A stretch of 64,000 bases of DNA from contig JAIXWO010000022.1 in the NCBI GenBank assembly GCA_027491235.1, positions 248,001 through 312,000 on the forward strand, written 5' to 3'. The notes beneath the pieces are model-generated. The model saw nothing but the letters and a program-made list of their open reading frames with translations, was not told where the DNA came from and searched no databases. Source of the DNA: Sphingomonadales bacterium. GTDB taxonomy: Bacteria; Pseudomonadota; Alphaproteobacteria; Sphingomonadales; Sphingomonadaceae. Below, piece by piece: positions 38,449 through 48,782 of this stretch (position 1 is the first letter of the stretch; each line of letters opens with the position of its first letter). A program made the translations under genes and the position numbers.

Positions 38449-39735
38449 TTAGCGCTTGTCGACCGGCACGTAATCGCGCTGGACCGGCCCGGTGTAGAGC
38501 TGGCGAGGACGTCCAATCTTCTGTTCCGGGTCCGAGATCATTTCGTTCCACTGCGCAACCCAGCCGACGGTGCGGGCGAGCGCGAAGAGAACGGTGAACA
38601 TTTCGGTCGGGAAGCCAATCGCCGACAGGATGACGCCCGAATAGAAGTCGACGTTCGGGAACAGCTTCTTTTCGATGAAATAGGGATCGTTGAGCGCCAT
38701 TTCTTCAAGCTGGATCGCGACGTCGAACACTGGATCGTTGATCTTCAGCGCCTCGAACACCTCACGCAGCGTCTGCTGCATCACGGTCGCGCGCGGATCG
38801 TAGTTCTTGTAGACGCGGTGGCCGAAGCCCATCAGGCGGAACGGATCGTTCTTGTCCTTGGCGCGGGCGATGAATTCCGGAATGCGTTCCGGACGTCCGA
38901 TTTCGCGCAGCATGTTAAGCGCAGCTTCGTTCGCGCCGCCATGCGCCGGGCCCCAAAGGCAGGCAATGCCGGCAGCGATACAGGCAAACGGGTTGGCACC
39001 CGACGAACCGGCCAGACGCACGGTTGAGGTCGATGCGTTCTGTTCATGGTCGGCATGGAGGATGAAGATCCGGTCCATCGCGCGCTCAATGGCGGGATCG
39101 ACATAATATTCTTCCGCCGGAACACCGAAGGTCATGCGCAGGAAGTTGGCCGTGTAGGACAGGTCGTTGCGCGGATAGAGGAAGGGCTGACCGATCGAAT
39201 ATTTGTACGCCATTGCCGCAATCGTCGGCATCTTGGCGATCAGGCGGTGCGAGGCCACCATGCGCTGATGCGGATCGGCGATGTCGGTTGAGTCGTGATA
39301 GAAAGCTGACAGCGCGCCGACGACACCGCACATGATCGCCATCGGGTGCGCGTCACGACGGAAGCCGCGATAGAAGGTCGCGAGCTGTTCGTGCAGCATG
39401 GTGTGGCGCGTAATGGTGCGCGAGAAAGCGGCGAGTTCATCCTTGGACGGCAGTTCCCCGTTTAGAAGGAGATAGGAGACTTCCATGAAGCTGGACTGTT
39501 CCGCCAACTGGCCGATCGGATAGCCGCGGTGCAGCAACACACCTTCGTCGCCATCAATATAGGTCAGGCCGGATTCGCAGGCTGCCGTCGACATGAAGCC
39601 GGGGTCAAAGGTGAAGGCGCCGGTGCTGGCATAAAGCTTACGAATGTCGATGACATCCGGACCGATCGATCCTGACCGGACAGCATAGCTGGTATCTGCG
39701 CCACCTAAGGTGAGCTTGGCTGTAGTATCAGACAT
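38449..39735 (-). CDS. gltA: Citrate synthase
   Basis: 428 aa, type II hexameric form. First step of the TCA cycle. Seen: [20 protein letters not shown], catalytic His in [19 protein letters not shown], second His and substrate region [18 protein letters not shown], and [11 protein letters not shown] with the catalytic Asp. ATG 39735 with AAGGGG upstream; the open frame further upstream to 39834 is not needed. Confidence 0.97.
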   Translation of the reverse strand: MSDTTAKLTLGGADTSYAVRSGSIGPDVIDIRKLYASTGAFTFDPGFMSTAACESGLTYIDGDEGVLLHRGYPIGQLAEQSSFMEVSYLLLNGELPSKDELAAFSRTITRHTMLHEQLATFYRGFRRDAHPMAIMCGVVGALSAFYHDSTDIADPHQRMVASHRLIAKMPTIAAMAYKYSIGQPFLYPRNDLSYTANFLRMTFGVPAEEYYVDPAIERAMDRIFILHADHEQNASTSTVRLAGSSGANPFACIAAGIACLWGPAHGGANEAALNMLREIGRPERIPEFIARAKDKNDPFRLMGFGHRVYKNYDPRATVMQQTLREVFEALKINDPVFDVAIQLEEMALNDPYFIEKKLFPNVDFYSGVILSAIGFPTEMFTVLFALARTVGWVAQWNEMISDPEQKIGRPRQLYTGPVQRDYVPVDKR

Positions 39736-39760
39736 CGTCTTTTGCCCCTTCTTGTTCTTT

Positions 39761-41194
39761 TCAGGCGCCACGCGCCAAGCTGTCTTCAATCCGCGCCAGC
39801 GACTCCTCACGACCAAGGAGAACCAGCACATCAAATATCCCGGGGGATGTTCCCCGACCGGTCAGCGCCGCGCGGAGCGGCTGTGCAATCTTGCCGAGAC
39901 CGAGCCCGGCCTCTTCAGCAACAGCCTTCACACCCTCTTCCAGCAGCGCCATGTCCCAAACGGGTTGGCCTTTCAATGCTTCGAGCGCCTTCTCCAGCAG
40001 AGACAGCGCATCTCCATCTAGCAAAGAAGCCGCTTTCTCGTCCATCGAAATTGGGCGCATTTCGAACAGGAACTGCGCCCCTTCGGCGACGTCAATCATC
40101 GTTTTGGCGCGGACTTTGATGACGGGCATCGCCTTTGCCAGCAGCATCATGTCCGCTTCGGTTAGCGCGCGGCCAAGGGCGGATTCCAGTCGGTGCTGGC
40201 ACAAATGCGCAAGGCGGGCATCGTCGGCTTCACGGATGTAATGGCCGTTCAGATTTTCGAGCTTCTTGAAATCGAACCGGGCAGCACCGCGGCCCACATC
40301 GGCGACGTCGAACCATTCAAGAGCCTGATCGCGGCTGATGATCTCATCATCGCCGTGACCCCAGCCGAGCTTCATCAGGTAATTGTTGATGGCTTCCGGC
40401 AGATACCCCATGTCGTCGCGATAGGCATCAACGCCCAGCGCACCGTGACGCTTGGACAGCTTCGCCCCATCTGCGCCGTGGATCAGCGGGACGTGCGCGT
40501 AGATCGGCTCGGGCCAGCCCATGCCGCGAATGAGGGCAATTTGGCGGAACGCGTTGTTCAGATGGTCATCGCCGCGAATGACATGGGTAATGCCCATGTC
40601 ATGATCGTCCACAACGACGCTGAGCATATAGGTCGGCGTGCCATCTGACCGCAGCAGGATCATATCGTCCAGCTCAGCATTGGCGACGGTCACATCACCT
40701 TGCACGAGATCGCTGATCGTCACGCTGCCTTCGGCGGGAGCCTTGAGACGAACGACAAAGGGCTTGTCGGTGGGCAGATCAGCGGCGGCTGCATCGCGCC
40801 AGGGGCTGCGGATTCGGAACGGGCGCTTTTCCGCCTCTGCTGCTGCGCGCATTGCGGCGAGCTCGTCCTGCGTCAGGAAGCAGCGATACGCATGGCCGCG
40901 CGCGACCAGTTCGTGCGCAACCTCGGCATGCCGTGCCGCGCGCGAGAATTGATAGACTTCTTCGCCATCCCAATCGAGATCAAGCCAGCGCAACCCGTCC
41001 AGAATCGCTTCGATGGCGCTGTCGGTGGACCGGGCGCGATCCGTATCTTCGATGCGCAGCAGGAACTTACCGCCCATGCGCCGGGCATAGAGCCAGTTGT
41101 AAAGCGCCGTGCGCGCGCCGCCAATGTGCAGATACCCCGTGGGAGACGGAGCAAAGCGCGTAACGACGGTCGCATTTTCTTGACTTGCGCCCAC
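39761..41194 (-). CDS. gltX: Glutamyl-tRNA synthetase
   Basis: 477 aa. Class [21 protein letters not shown] (HIGH motif), [20 protein letters not shown], and [11 protein letters not shown] (KMSKS equivalent). GTG 41194 is chosen since GGAG lies nine bases upstream; TTG 41212 would add six residues. Alphaproteobacteria often have two GltX paralogs, one charging tRNA-Gln; which this is cannot be decided here. Divergent from comEC with only about 24 bp between starts. Confidence 0.95.
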   Translation of the reverse strand: MGASQENATVVTRFAPSPTGYLHIGGARTALYNWLYARRMGGKFLLRIEDTDRARSTDSAIEAILDGLRWLDLDWDGEEVYQFSRAARHAEVAHELVARGHAYRCFLTQDELAAMRAAAEAEKRPFRIRSPWRDAAAADLPTDKPFVVRLKAPAEGSVTISDLVQGDVTVANAELDDMILLRSDGTPTYMLSVVVDDHDMGITHVIRGDDHLNNAFRQIALIRGMGWPEPIYAHVPLIHGADGAKLSKRHGALGVDAYRDDMGYLPEAINNYLMKLGWGHGDDEIISRDQALEWFDVADVGRGAARFDFKKLENLNGHYIREADDARLAHLCQHRLESALGRALTEADMMLLAKAMPVIKVRAKTMIDVAEGAQFLFEMRPISMDEKAASLLDGDALSLLEKALEALKGQPVWDMALLEEGVKAVAEEAGLGLGKIAQPLRAALTGRGTSPGIFDVLVLLGREESLARIEDSLARGA

Positions 41195-41218
41195 GCGCGG
41201 TTTCTCCAACAAAAGGAC

Positions 41219-43387
41219 ATGGCCAGCACTGCCGGTGAGGCCCGCAGCACGGGGATTGGCGCGCTAAAAGCACGCGGGGACAGCTATGTCCACAGGCTTT
41301 TGTGCACTGCCGAAAACTGGCTGGAAATGGAGCGCGAACAACTCCCCCTCTGGCTGCCTATCCTGCTGGGCGCGGGGATCGCGTTCTGGTTCATTTTGCC
41401 GCTTCAATCCATGTGGGTCGCTGTCATCCTCGCTGGTGGCGCGTTGGTGACCGCAGGCCTGTGCCTTGGCTGGAAAAGACGCATCGGATTGGCCCTGATA
41501 TTGGGTGGACTGGCACTGGCGGGCGGGTGCGCCTTGGCCTGGACGCGGAGCCATATGGTGGCAGCGCCAGTCATCGCGCGTCCGGTTGTTGTGGATGTGT
41601 CCGGCACCGTCGAGAAGGCGGAAAGGCTCGTTTCGCGCGGAAATTGGCGTCTGACCATCGCCACGCAGCCTTCGGTCGATGTGCCGCCGCGCATCCGGAT
41701 TTCGGTGCCGCTTGACGATCTGGACGCGATGCCGCCTGAAGGCGCCTCCATCCGGCTGCGCGCGCGGCTAATGCCACCGCCACCACCCGCAGTGCCCGGC
41801 GGCTATGATTTCCGGCGGCAGGCATGGTTCCTTGGGCTGGGGGCTGTCGGCAAAGCGATCGGCCCTGTCACGATCGAGGGAGCCGACGACGCGCCGTCGC
41901 TGCGGCAGCGCCTGAGCGCACATATTGCAGCGCAACTTCCCGCCCGTGAAAGCGGCATCGCAGCGGCGCTGGCCACTGGGGATCAGGGTGGCATTGGCGA
42001 GGAAGATCAGGAGGCGATGCGCGCCAGCGGGCTTGCCCACCTTCTATCGGTATCGGGGCTGCATATCTCCGCTGTGGTGGCGGCGGCCTTTCTTCTGTCG
42101 ATGCGCTTGCTCGCTTTGAGCCCCCGGCTGGCGCTGGCATGGCCCTTGCTGACCATTTCGGCGGGGATCGCGGCGCTGACAGGCGTGGCCTATACGCTGC
42201 TGACCGGTTCAGAAGTGCCGACGATCCGGTCCTGCATCGCAGCTATTCTTGTCCTTATCGGGATGGTGCTGGGGCGGGAGGCGATGACATTGCGGCTGGT
42301 GGCCACCGGCGCCTTGGTCGTCCTCCTGCTCTGGCCCGAGTCGCTCGTTGGCGCGAGCTTTCAACTCAGCTTTGCGGCGATCACCGCGATTGTCGCATTG
42401 CATGAGAGCCGCTGGGTCCGTCAGTTCCTCGCCCGGCGGGAAGAGGGATGGAGCCGTCGCTTCGCGCGAGGGCTCGCCGGCCTCCTGCTGACAGGCCTTG
42501 TGGTTGAGATTGCGCTGGTGCCCATTGCGTTGTTTCATTTTCACAAATCCGGGCTTTACGGCGCGTTGGCCAATCTCGTCGCCATTCCGCTGACGACCTT
42601 TGTCATCATGCCCGCCGAAGCGCTGGCGCTGCTGGCCGATGCCATTGGGGCAGGCGCGCCGTTCTGGTGGGTGGTGGATAAGGCGATTGCCGCTTTGTTG
42701 TGGCTCGCGCATCTGGTTGCCGCCCAGCCGGGTTCCGTCGCGATGCTCCCGTCGGTTCCGGTCGCCGCTTATGGGTTAATGATCACAGGCGGGCTCTGGG
42801 TCATGCTGTGGCGCACACGGCCCCGACTTTTGGGGCTGGTCCCGCTTACGGCCGGTGCGGTCATGGCCCTTACAGCTCCGACGCCGGACCTGATCATCAC
42901 CGATGATGGCCGCCATCTGGCGGTGCGCGACGATGCCGGGCGTCTGGCCATATTGCGCCCGAAGTCAGGGGATTTCGTGCGCCAAATTCTGGCGGAGCGG
43001 TCCGCTTATGCAGGAGAACTCGATGATCTGGATGTCGCGCGCCACGCCGATTGCACGCCTGACGCCTGTGTCATTCCTTTGCAGCGCGGCGGCCGGACAT
43101 GGACCGTGCTCGCCACGCGCAGCCGCCACATGATCGACTGGCGCGATCTCATGGCGTTGTGCCGCAAGGCCGATATCATTGTGAGTGAACGGTTGCTGCC
43201 ACGCGCCTGTATCGGCCGGTGGCTGACCATTGATCCGCGCATGTTGCGGCAGACCGGCGGGCTGGCGATTGCGCTCAACCCGCCAAAGATTGAGACGGTG
43301 AGGTCTGCGGCGGACGACCACCCATGGATGGCCGTCCGTGCAGATCTTCCTCAATACCGGCGGAGCAACCCTGCCAAACGGCCCTGA
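41219..43387 (+). CDS. comEC: ComEC/Rec2-family membrane protein
   Basis: 722 aa from ATG 41219 (ATG 41329 is an alternative). Residues 37-100 hold the first membrane helices, then a DUF4131-like beta domain (about 115-215), then the competence core with [20 protein letters not shown] and about eight further helices. The C-terminal 130 residues resemble the tail of alphaproteobacterial ComEC; there is no HxHxDH metallo-beta-lactamase motif. In competent bacteria ComEC passes single-stranded DNA through the inner membrane. The gene end overlaps lexA by 37 bases on opposite strands. Confidence 0.9.
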   Translation: MASTAGEARSTGIGALKARGDSYVHRLLCTAENWLEMEREQLPLWLPILLGAGIAFWFILPLQSMWVAVILAGGALVTAGLCLGWKRRIGLALILGGLALAGGCALAWTRSHMVAAPVIARPVVVDVSGTVEKAERLVSRGNWRLTIATQPSVDVPPRIRISVPLDDLDAMPPEGASIRLRARLMPPPPPAVPGGYDFRRQAWFLGLGAVGKAIGPVTIEGADDAPSLRQRLSAHIAAQLPARESGIAAALATGDQGGIGEEDQEAMRASGLAHLLSVSGLHISAVVAAAFLLSMRLLALSPRLALAWPLLTISAGIAALTGVAYTLLTGSEVPTIRSCIAAILVLIGMVLGREAMTLRLVATGALVVLLLWPESLVGASFQLSFAAITAIVALHESRWVRQFLARREEGWSRRFARGLAGLLLTGLVVEIALVPIALFHFHKSGLYGALANLVAIPLTTFVIMPAEALALLADAIGAGAPFWWVVDKAIAALLWLAHLVAAQPGSVAMLPSVPVAAYGLMITGGLWVMLWRTRPRLLGLVPLTAGAVMALTAPTPDLIITDDGRHLAVRDDAGRLAILRPKSGDFVRQILAERSAYAGELDDLDVARHADCTPDACVIPLQRGGRTWTVLATRSRHMIDWRDLMALCRKADIIVSERLLPRACIGRWLTIDPRMLRQTGGLAIALNPPKIETVRSAADDHPWMAVRADLPQYRRSNPAKRP

Positions 43388-44028
43388 ATGCGGACCTGCT
43401 TGGGTGCATAACGTTGCGGCTCATAAGCGCGGTTGGCCGGGTCCAGCCGGACCATATTGCCTTCGTTGCGGAAATATTTGAGCGTGGCTTCCGCATCGTC
43501 GATCAGAGCGACGACAATGTCACCGGGCCGCGCCATGTCGGCCTTGCGGATCAGCGCATAGTCGCCATCCAAGATCCCGGCTTCGACCATGGAGTCACCG
43601 GAGACTTCCAGCGCATAATGTTCACCCGGGCCGAGCAGGGCCGCAGGCACCGCGAGCGAACTCTGGCCTTCCAGCGCCTCGATTGGCATCCCGGCGGCAA
43701 TCCGGCCGTGCAGAGGAATTTCCATAACGTCATTGGCCGGTGATGGGGCAGGCGCCTCCCGCTTGGGCAATTCGACAACGTTGCTCGTGGTGACAGCCTT
43801 TGGCGCGTCGCCGCGTTCCGGCATCTTCACGACTTCCAGCGCGCGCGCACGGTTGGCAAGGCGACGGATAAAGCCACGTTCCTCCAGTGCGGAGATCAGC
43901 CGGTGAACCCCGGACTTGGACTTGAGGTCCAAGGCTTCCTTCATTTCCTCAAATGAGGGCGACACGCCAGTATCGGCAAGCCGATCATAGATGAAACACA
44001 CCAGTTCATGCTGTTTACGCGTGAGCAT
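43351..44028 (-). CDS. lexA: SOS repressor LexA
   Basis: 225 aa. N-terminal winged helix ([17 protein letters not shown] ... [20 protein letters not shown]), linker, then S24 peptidase part: self-cleavage site Ala112-Gly113 in [10 protein letters not shown], catalytic Ser146 in SGDSM and Lys184 in EATLKYF. Represses DNA-damage genes until RecA triggers self-cleavage. An SOS box at 44046-44060 shows autoregulation. Confidence 0.97.
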   Translation of the reverse strand: MLTRKQHELVCFIYDRLADTGVSPSFEEMKEALDLKSKSGVHRLISALEERGFIRRLANRARALEVVKMPERGDAPKAVTTSNVVELPKREAPAPSPANDVMEIPLHGRIAAGMPIEALEGQSSLAVPAALLGPGEHYALEVSGDSMVEAGILDGDYALIRKADMARPGDIVVALIDDAEATLKYFRNEGNMVRLDPANRAYEPQRYAPKQVRIQGRLAGLLRRY

Positions 44029-44045
44029 CTCACACCTCCGCTAAG

Positions 44046-44060
44046 GAACGAACGCGGAAC
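44046..44060 (-). promoter_or_regulatory. Alphaproteobacterial SOS box upstream of lexA
   Basis: Read on the minus strand: GTTC CGCGTTC GTTC, the direct repeat GTTC-N7-GTTC recognised by alphaproteobacterial LexA. It lies 17 bases before the lexA start. Confidence 0.85.
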
Positions 44061-44084
44061 GTGTAGGAAACATTTAGGGTCGCG

Positions 44085-45263
44085 TCAAGCGATCTTGATG
44101 ATGTCGACTTCGTCACCGGCTTGCGCTGCCGGACTGTCTGCAGGGCGGACGATCAACGCGTTGGCGCGGGCCAAGGCACGCAGGGCGGCGGAGTCATTGA
44201 GGCCGATGGGCGTGGCCCGCCCCTCTGCGAGGATGGCGCGGATATGGTCGGTGCGTTTGGCAACGGGTGGCAGGGCGCTGCCAAGGATCGCCTTGTGTCG
44301 CTGCGGCAGGGGTTCGGACGCGCCAGACAGGGCGGCAATCAGCGGTTTTGCGAACAGGATGGCCGTCACAAAGGCCGAGACGGGGTTGCCCGGCAGGCCC
44401 AGCACCAGCGCTTGTCCAAGCTGCCCCGCCATTAATGGTTTGCCGGGGCGCATGGCGATCTTCCAGAAATCGATCTGCGCGCCTGCGGCCTCCAGCGCGG
44501 GCTTCACATGGTCATGATCGCCGACAGATGCGCCGCCCGTCGACAGGATAATGTCCGCGTCAGCCAAAGACGCAAAAACGGCTGCCAGCGTCGCGAGGTC
44601 GTCGCGCACAATGCCATGGTCAGTCGTTGTGCAGGCCGGGGCCGACAGCAGCGCGTGCAACATCACAGAATTGGACGCCGGGATCTGGTCCTCGAGCGCG
44701 GGGGTGCCGAGCGGCACCAATTCATCCCCTGTGGAGAGGATCGCAACCCGAATGGGGCGGCGGACAGAGACATTGCCATGGCCACCCATGGCGGCCAGCG
44801 CGATGCGGGCCGGTGTCAGCTGTTCTCCGGCGGACACCAGCAGGTCGCCCGCTGCAAAGTCTTCCCCGGCCTTGCGCACATGCCGACCGGCAACCAGGTC
44901 CAGCGGGGCGGACAGGTGGATGATGTCACCCTCTGCCCGCATGTCTTCCTGCATGATGACGGTGTCGGCCCCCTGAGGCAGAGCGGCGCCGGTGAAGATG
45001 CGGACGGTATCGCCCGGACCCATCGCGCCGGAAAAAGCAGCACCAGCCGCCGACTGCCCGATCAGCCGCCAAGGCCCCGGCCCATCGGCAAAGCGGACGG
45101 CATAGCCATCCATCGCGGAGAGATCGCGGACGGGCTGCGTCCGATGGGCGATGATGTCTGCGGCGGCATAGCGGCCCGCGGCGCTGTGCAGGGGGAGGGT
45201 TTCGGCGGGGACGGGCTTGGCCAGCGCGAGAAGGCGGCGTTGCGCCTCTTCCAGCGCGATCAC
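44085..45263 (-). CDS. moeA: Molybdopterin molybdotransferase MoeA
   Basis: 392 aa. Inserts molybdenum into adenylated molybdopterin. Seen: [89 protein letters not shown] 45263 overlaps the moaC stop (GTGA); an in-frame TTG at 45278 lies inside moaC. Confidence 0.94.
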   Translation of the reverse strand: MIALEEAQRRLLALAKPVPAETLPLHSAAGRYAAADIIAHRTQPVRDLSAMDGYAVRFADGPGPWRLIGQSAAGAAFSGAMGPGDTVRIFTGAALPQGADTVIMQEDMRAEGDIIHLSAPLDLVAGRHVRKAGEDFAAGDLLVSAGEQLTPARIALAAMGGHGNVSVRRPIRVAILSTGDELVPLGTPALEDQIPASNSVMLHALLSAPACTTTDHGIVRDDLATLAAVFASLADADIILSTGGASVGDHDHVKPALEAAGAQIDFWKIAMRPGKPLMAGQLGQALVLGLPGNPVSAFVTAILFAKPLIAALSGASEPLPQRHKAILGSALPPVAKRTDHIRAILAEGRATPIGLNDSAALRALARANALIVRPADSPAAQAGDEVDIIKIA

Positions 45264-45733
45264 GGCTGCGCGCGCCAATCGCCGGAGCGTCCGCCCGATT
45301 TGGCGAGCAGCCGGATGCCGGACATGATCATCCCTTTTTCCAGCGCCTTAGCCATGTCGTAGAGAGTCAGCAGCGCGACCGATGCGGCGGTGAGCGCTTC
45401 CATCTCCACGCCGGTTTGTCCGCTGGTGCGCGCCGTCGCGGTGACGCGGATTCCTTTGTCTTCAAAGTCGAAATCGACCGTTGCGGAACTCAGCGCGATG
45501 GGATGGCAGAGCGGGATGAGATCGCTCGTTTTCTTGGCGGCCATGATGCCTGCGACGCGCGCGACAGCCAGAACATCCCCCTTCTTTGCCGTTCCATCCC
45601 GGATCGCGGACAAAGCATCGGCGGTCATGGAAATGCGGCCCTCGGCGACGGCTTCTCGTGACGTTGTCACCTTGGCGCCGACATCAACCATGTGCGCGGC
45701 ACCCGCGTCGTCGAGATGCGTCAGCTTGCTCAT
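45260..45733 (-). CDS. moaC: Cyclic pyranopterin monophosphate synthase MoaC
   Basis: 157 aa. Seen: [40 protein letters not shown] with the catalytic residues, and [19 protein letters not shown]. Converts the MoaA product to cPMP in molybdenum cofactor synthesis. Coupled at both ends by ATGA/GTGA overlaps with trpC and moeA. Confidence 0.96.
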   Translation of the reverse strand: MSKLTHLDDAGAAHMVDVGAKVTTSREAVAEGRISMTADALSAIRDGTAKKGDVLAVARVAGIMAAKKTSDLIPLCHPIALSSATVDFDFEDKGIRVTATARTSGQTGVEMEALTAASVALLTLYDMAKALEKGMIMSGIRLLAKSGGRSGDWRAQP

Positions 45734-46518
45734 GCGCCGGTCAGCAGGGTGCGGGTCGCGGCGGCGACATCGGCCTGCCGCATTAGGCTTTCCCCGACGA
45801 GGAAGCAGCGCACGCCGTGCTCCGACATAGCGAGGAGGTCGTCATGGCTGCCGAGACCGCTCTCGGCGACGAAGGTGCAGCCTTCGGGCGCACGATCGAC
45901 CAGCTCATATGTCCGGGCGAAATCGACCGTGAAGTCCTTGAGGTTGCGGTTGTTGACCCCGATCAGGCGGGAGCGCAGCTTCAACGCGCGGTCAAATTCT
46001 TCGGCGTCATGTGTTTCGACCAAGACATCCATGCCGAGGGAGAGCGCGGTCTCTTCAATTTCTGCGGCCAGCACATCGTCGAGCGCAGACATGATGACGA
46101 GGATGGCATCCGCCCCGATGGCGCGCGCCTCCAGCACCTGCCAGGGGTCGACCATGAAGTCCTTGCGCAAGACGGGCAGGGCACAGGCCGCACGCGCGGC
46201 GATCAGATAGTCCTCATGCCCCTGAAAATAGGGTGCATCGGTGAGGACGGAGAGGCAAGCCGCGCCGCCGGACTGATAGGCTTGGGCATGGGCCGGCGGA
46301 TCAAAATCAGCACGGATCAGACCCTTGGAGGGGCTTGCCTTCTTGACCTCAGCGATCAAGCCAAAGCCGGTTGCGGCCCTGGCATCAAGTGCAGCGCGAA
46401 AGCCACGCGGCGGCGTCTGGGCGCCGGCCATGGCTTCCAGGTCAGAGAGCGAAACGGCTTTCTTCCGCGCCGCCACTTCGTCGCGCTTGGTGGCGCAGAT
46501 TTCATCGAGTTTGTTCAT
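45730..46518 (-). CDS. trpC: Indole-3-glycerol phosphate synthase
   Basis: 262 aa, TIM barrel, not fused to TrpF. Seen: [20 protein letters not shown] (catalytic Lys), [61 protein letters not shown] 46518 overlaps the trpD stop (ATGA). Confidence 0.96.
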   Translation of the reverse strand: MNKLDEICATKRDEVAARKKAVSLSDLEAMAGAQTPPRGFRAALDARAATGFGLIAEVKKASPSKGLIRADFDPPAHAQAYQSGGAACLSVLTDAPYFQGHEDYLIAARAACALPVLRKDFMVDPWQVLEARAIGADAILVIMSALDDVLAAEIEETALSLGMDVLVETHDAEEFDRALKLRSRLIGVNNRNLKDFTVDFARTYELVDRAPEGCTFVAESGLGSHDDLLAMSEHGVRCFLVGESLMRQADVAAATRTLLTGA

Positions 46519-47585
46519 TTGTAGGCGATCCAGCAGTCCAGCAGCGCCTTGGCAAGGCCTTTGTCGATGGCTTCGGCGGCCTCTTCCATGCCGGATTGCC
46601 AATCCTCAGCATGGCCCGCGACCATCAGTGCGGCGGCGGCGTTGAGCAGCACGGCATCACGATAGGCGCCGGTTTCCCCACCCAGCAGGCGGCGCAGGGC
46701 ATCGGCATTATAGGCTGCATCGCCGCCGCGCAGGGCGTCGGGCGTGTGGCAGGGGAGGCCAATGTCTTCGGGGGTAATCCTTACAAAGCCCGTTTGTGCT
46801 GAGCTTGTCGAAGCACTGTTCTTCCTGTTCTCCAAAGCAAAGGACGGCCCTTCGACAGGCTCAGGGCGAACGGACTTTTGTGACTCAACGTTCAGAACGG
46901 TACTCGGGCCGCACACGGAAATCTCGTCAAGCGGTTCGTCACCGGAAACGAGCATCACAGTGTCATAGTCGAGCTGGCCGATGGCTTCCGCATAGACCGG
47001 CAGAAAGTCTGGCCGGGCAATGCCAATCAACTGCCGTGTCACGCCCGCGGGATTGGCGAGGGGGCCGGTCAGATTAAACACAGTCCTCCGCCCGAGGGAC
47101 TTGCGGATGGGCGCGAGCGGCGCGAGCGCGGGGTGATGCTTTTGCGCAAACAAAAAGCACAGGCCGAGATCGCCCAGCGTCGCCTCTGCCTGTTCCGAAG
47201 CGCGGTCGAGGTTCAGGCCCAGCGCCTCCAGCGTGTCGGCAGCCCCCGCCTTGGAGGAGGCCGCGCGATTGCCGTGCTTGGCCACAGGCACTTCACAGGC
47301 GGCCACAACAATGGCGACGGCGGTGGAGATGTTGAGCGAATGCGCGCCGTCTCCGCCTGTGCCGCACACATCAATGGCCCCTGCGGGCGCTTTAACGGGG
47401 ATCATCCGCGCGCGCATCGCTTGCACGGCGGCGGCGATTTCCGTCGCGCTCTCATCGCGCGCCGACATGTCGGTCAGGAAGCGGGCAATATCGTCTGCCG
47501 CGCACTGACCATCAAGGATGGAATCAAAGGCCGCGCGGGCTTCGTCTGCGGCCAGTGGAGCGGTTGTCTCGGGCAGGCGTGTCAC
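46515..47585 (-). CDS. trpD: Anthranilate phosphoribosyltransferase with in-frame repeat insertion
   Basis: 356 aa. Seen: [20 protein letters not shown] (PRPP-binding glycine loop), [82 protein letters not shown]. Residues about 238-265 ([20 protein letters not shown], then ASTSSAQTG) are encoded by an 84-bp palindromic repeat between the DEISVCGP strand and VRITPEDIG, where TrpD normally has a short loop. Insert is a multiple of three, so the frame is kept. GTG start overlaps trpG (GTGA). Confidence 0.95.
   Translation of the reverse strand: MTRLPETTAPLAADEARAAFDSILDGQCAADDIARFLTDMSARDESATEIAAAVQAMRARMIPVKAPAGAIDVCGTGGDGAHSLNISTAVAIVVAACEVPVAKHGNRAASSKAGAADTLEALGLNLDRASEQAEATLGDLGLCFLFAQKHHPALAPLAPIRKSLGRRTVFNLTGPLANPAGVTRQLIGIARPDFLPVYAEAIGQLDYDTVMLVSGDEPLDEISVCGPSTVLNVESQKSVRPEPVEGPSFALENRKNSASTSSAQTGFVRITPEDIGLPCHTPDALRGGDAAYNADALRRLLGGETGAYRDAVLLNAAAALMVAGHAEDWQSGMEEAAEAIDKGLAKALLDCWIAYK
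46790..46873. repeat. Palindromic repeat, TGTCGAAGG family, inserted in frame in trpD (copy 3)
   Basis: Arms CCGTTTGTGCTGAGCTTGTC(GAAG) and (CTTCGAC)AGGCTCAGGGCGAACGG match the intergenic copies at 9231, 11509 and 48683. Exactly 84 bp, entirely within the trpD reading frame. Confidence 0.9.
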
Positions 47586-48166
47586 GCCCGTTCCTTCACC
47601 TTCATCCCCGCAGCGGACATGAAATTGGCCAGCATGGCGTGACCATGTTCGGTCGCGATGCTTTCAGGGTGGAACTGGACCGAATGGATCGGCAAGTCGC
47701 GGTGACGGAAGCCCATGACATGGCCGTCATCGCTGGTCGCGTTGACGATCAGGCAGTCGGGCACATCCTCCACAATCAGCGAGTGATAGCGCGTGGCGGT
47801 GAAGGGCGAGGGCAGGCCCGCAAACAAGCCCGTGCCATCATGCGACACAGGCGACGTTTTGCCATGCATCAGGCCGCCGCGCACAACACGTCCGCCGAAA
47901 TGCTGCCCAATTGACTGGTGGCCGAGGCAAACGCCGAGCAGCGGCTTCTTGGCCTCTGCACAGGCCGCGACCAGATCAAGCGAGATGCCTGCTTCATTGG
48001 GCGTGCAAGGGCCAGGTGAAATCAGGAAAGCGCTGGCGCCGCTGGAGATGGCCTGTCCGGCGGACATGGCATCATTGCGCACAACCTCTACTTCGGCCCC
48101 TAATTCCATCAGATAATGGACCAGATTCCATGTAAAGCTGTCATAATTGTCGATGACGAGGATCAT
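47582..48166 (-). CDS. trpG: Anthranilate synthase glutaminase component
   Basis: 194 aa class I glutamine amidotransferase: [32 protein letters not shown], nucleophile Cys in [13 protein letters not shown], and [14 protein letters not shown] with the His-Glu pair. Supplies ammonia to TrpE, whose gene lies 1.8 kb upstream rather than adjacent. The ATG at 48166 is preferred to an upstream GTG-type extension. Confidence 0.96.
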   Translation of the reverse strand: MILVIDNYDSFTWNLVHYLMELGAEVEVVRNDAMSAGQAISSGASAFLISPGPCTPNEAGISLDLVAACAEAKKPLLGVCLGHQSIGQHFGGRVVRGGLMHGKTSPVSHDGTGLFAGLPSPFTATRYHSLIVEDVPDCLIVNATSDDGHVMGFRHRDLPIHSVQFHPESIATEHGHAMLANFMSAAGMKVKERA

Positions 48167-48273
48167 GCCGCCCCCATAAGCAATCCTGGGGCGTTTTGCC
48201 AATCCAGAGTCTTGGTGCGGTTCATCTGGCGGTCAGATGTGTTGGACGAAGGGGAGGATAAGGAGATTACCTT

Positions 48274-48669
48274 ATGCATGTCGTGCCCATTTTCATTGCT
48301 GCCGCCATTTTGACGTCTCCTTTGGCGGCGGAAACTTTCACGCCGCCCGCCCGCTACACGACAACCACGGTGTTCGGAAATGATGCCTGCCCGACGCCCA
48401 ATGGCGATGAAATTGTTGTGTGCGCGCGCATGCCGGAATCCGACCGCTACCGCATCCCAAAGGCTTTGCGGAAGAAGAAGCGGGTGGACAGCGGCCCCAG
48501 CGCCTCCTGGGCATCCCGCGTCCGCACGCTGGAGGATGCCCAGCGCTTCACACGGCCGGGAAGCTGCACGGCGATCGGATCGTTCGGTCAGTCCGGCTGC
48601 ACACAGGCGATGATCAACCAATGGTTTGAGGATCGGCAGCGCGCGCGGGCGGAGAAAGACGAATATTGA
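48274..48669 (+). CDS. Small exported protein of unknown function (131 aa)
   Basis: ATG 48274 with AAGGAG nine bases before. Residues 1-20 are a signal peptide (MHVVPIFIAAAILTSPLAAE). The mature part has CPTPNGDEIVVCARMPESDR, YRIPKALRKKKR, and a C-terminal GSFGQSGCTQAMINQWFEDR; four cysteines could form two disulfides. The EIVVCAR/PESDRYRIP pattern looks like a family common in sphingomonads, with no known role. It is transcribed against the trp genes, between trpG and the alpha/beta hydrolase. Confidence 0.82.
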   Translation: MHVVPIFIAAAILTSPLAAETFTPPARYTTTTVFGNDACPTPNGDEIVVCARMPESDRYRIPKALRKKKRVDSGPSASWASRVRTLEDAQRFTRPGSCTAIGSFGQSGCTQAMINQWFEDRQRARAEKDEY

Positions 48670-48682
48670 GCCAAAACCACCG

Positions 48683-48777
48683 CTCCGTTTGCCCTGAGCT
48701 TGTCGAAGGGCTGTACTTATACTTGTTGCTAAGGTGTCCAGAAGGACAGGGCTTCGACAAGCTCAGCCCAAACGGAG
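48683..48777. repeat. Palindromic intergenic repeat, TGTCGAAGG family (copy 4)
   Basis: Arms CTCCGTTTGCCCTGAGCTTG(TCGAAGGG) and its inverse ending GCTCAGCCCAAACGGAG. Lies between two convergent genes, where its hairpin could end transcription from both sides. Confidence 0.88.
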
Positions 48778-48782
48778 TTGGA

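Noticed and set aside
40700-41218. N-terminal extension of comEC
   Set aside because: It runs antisense through the N-terminal coding part of gltX, and the residues do not resemble ComEC; ATG 41219 is used.
46515-47585. trpD as a pseudogene broken by a repeat
   Set aside because: The insertion is 84 bp, a multiple of three without stops, and all catalytic motifs flank it intact.
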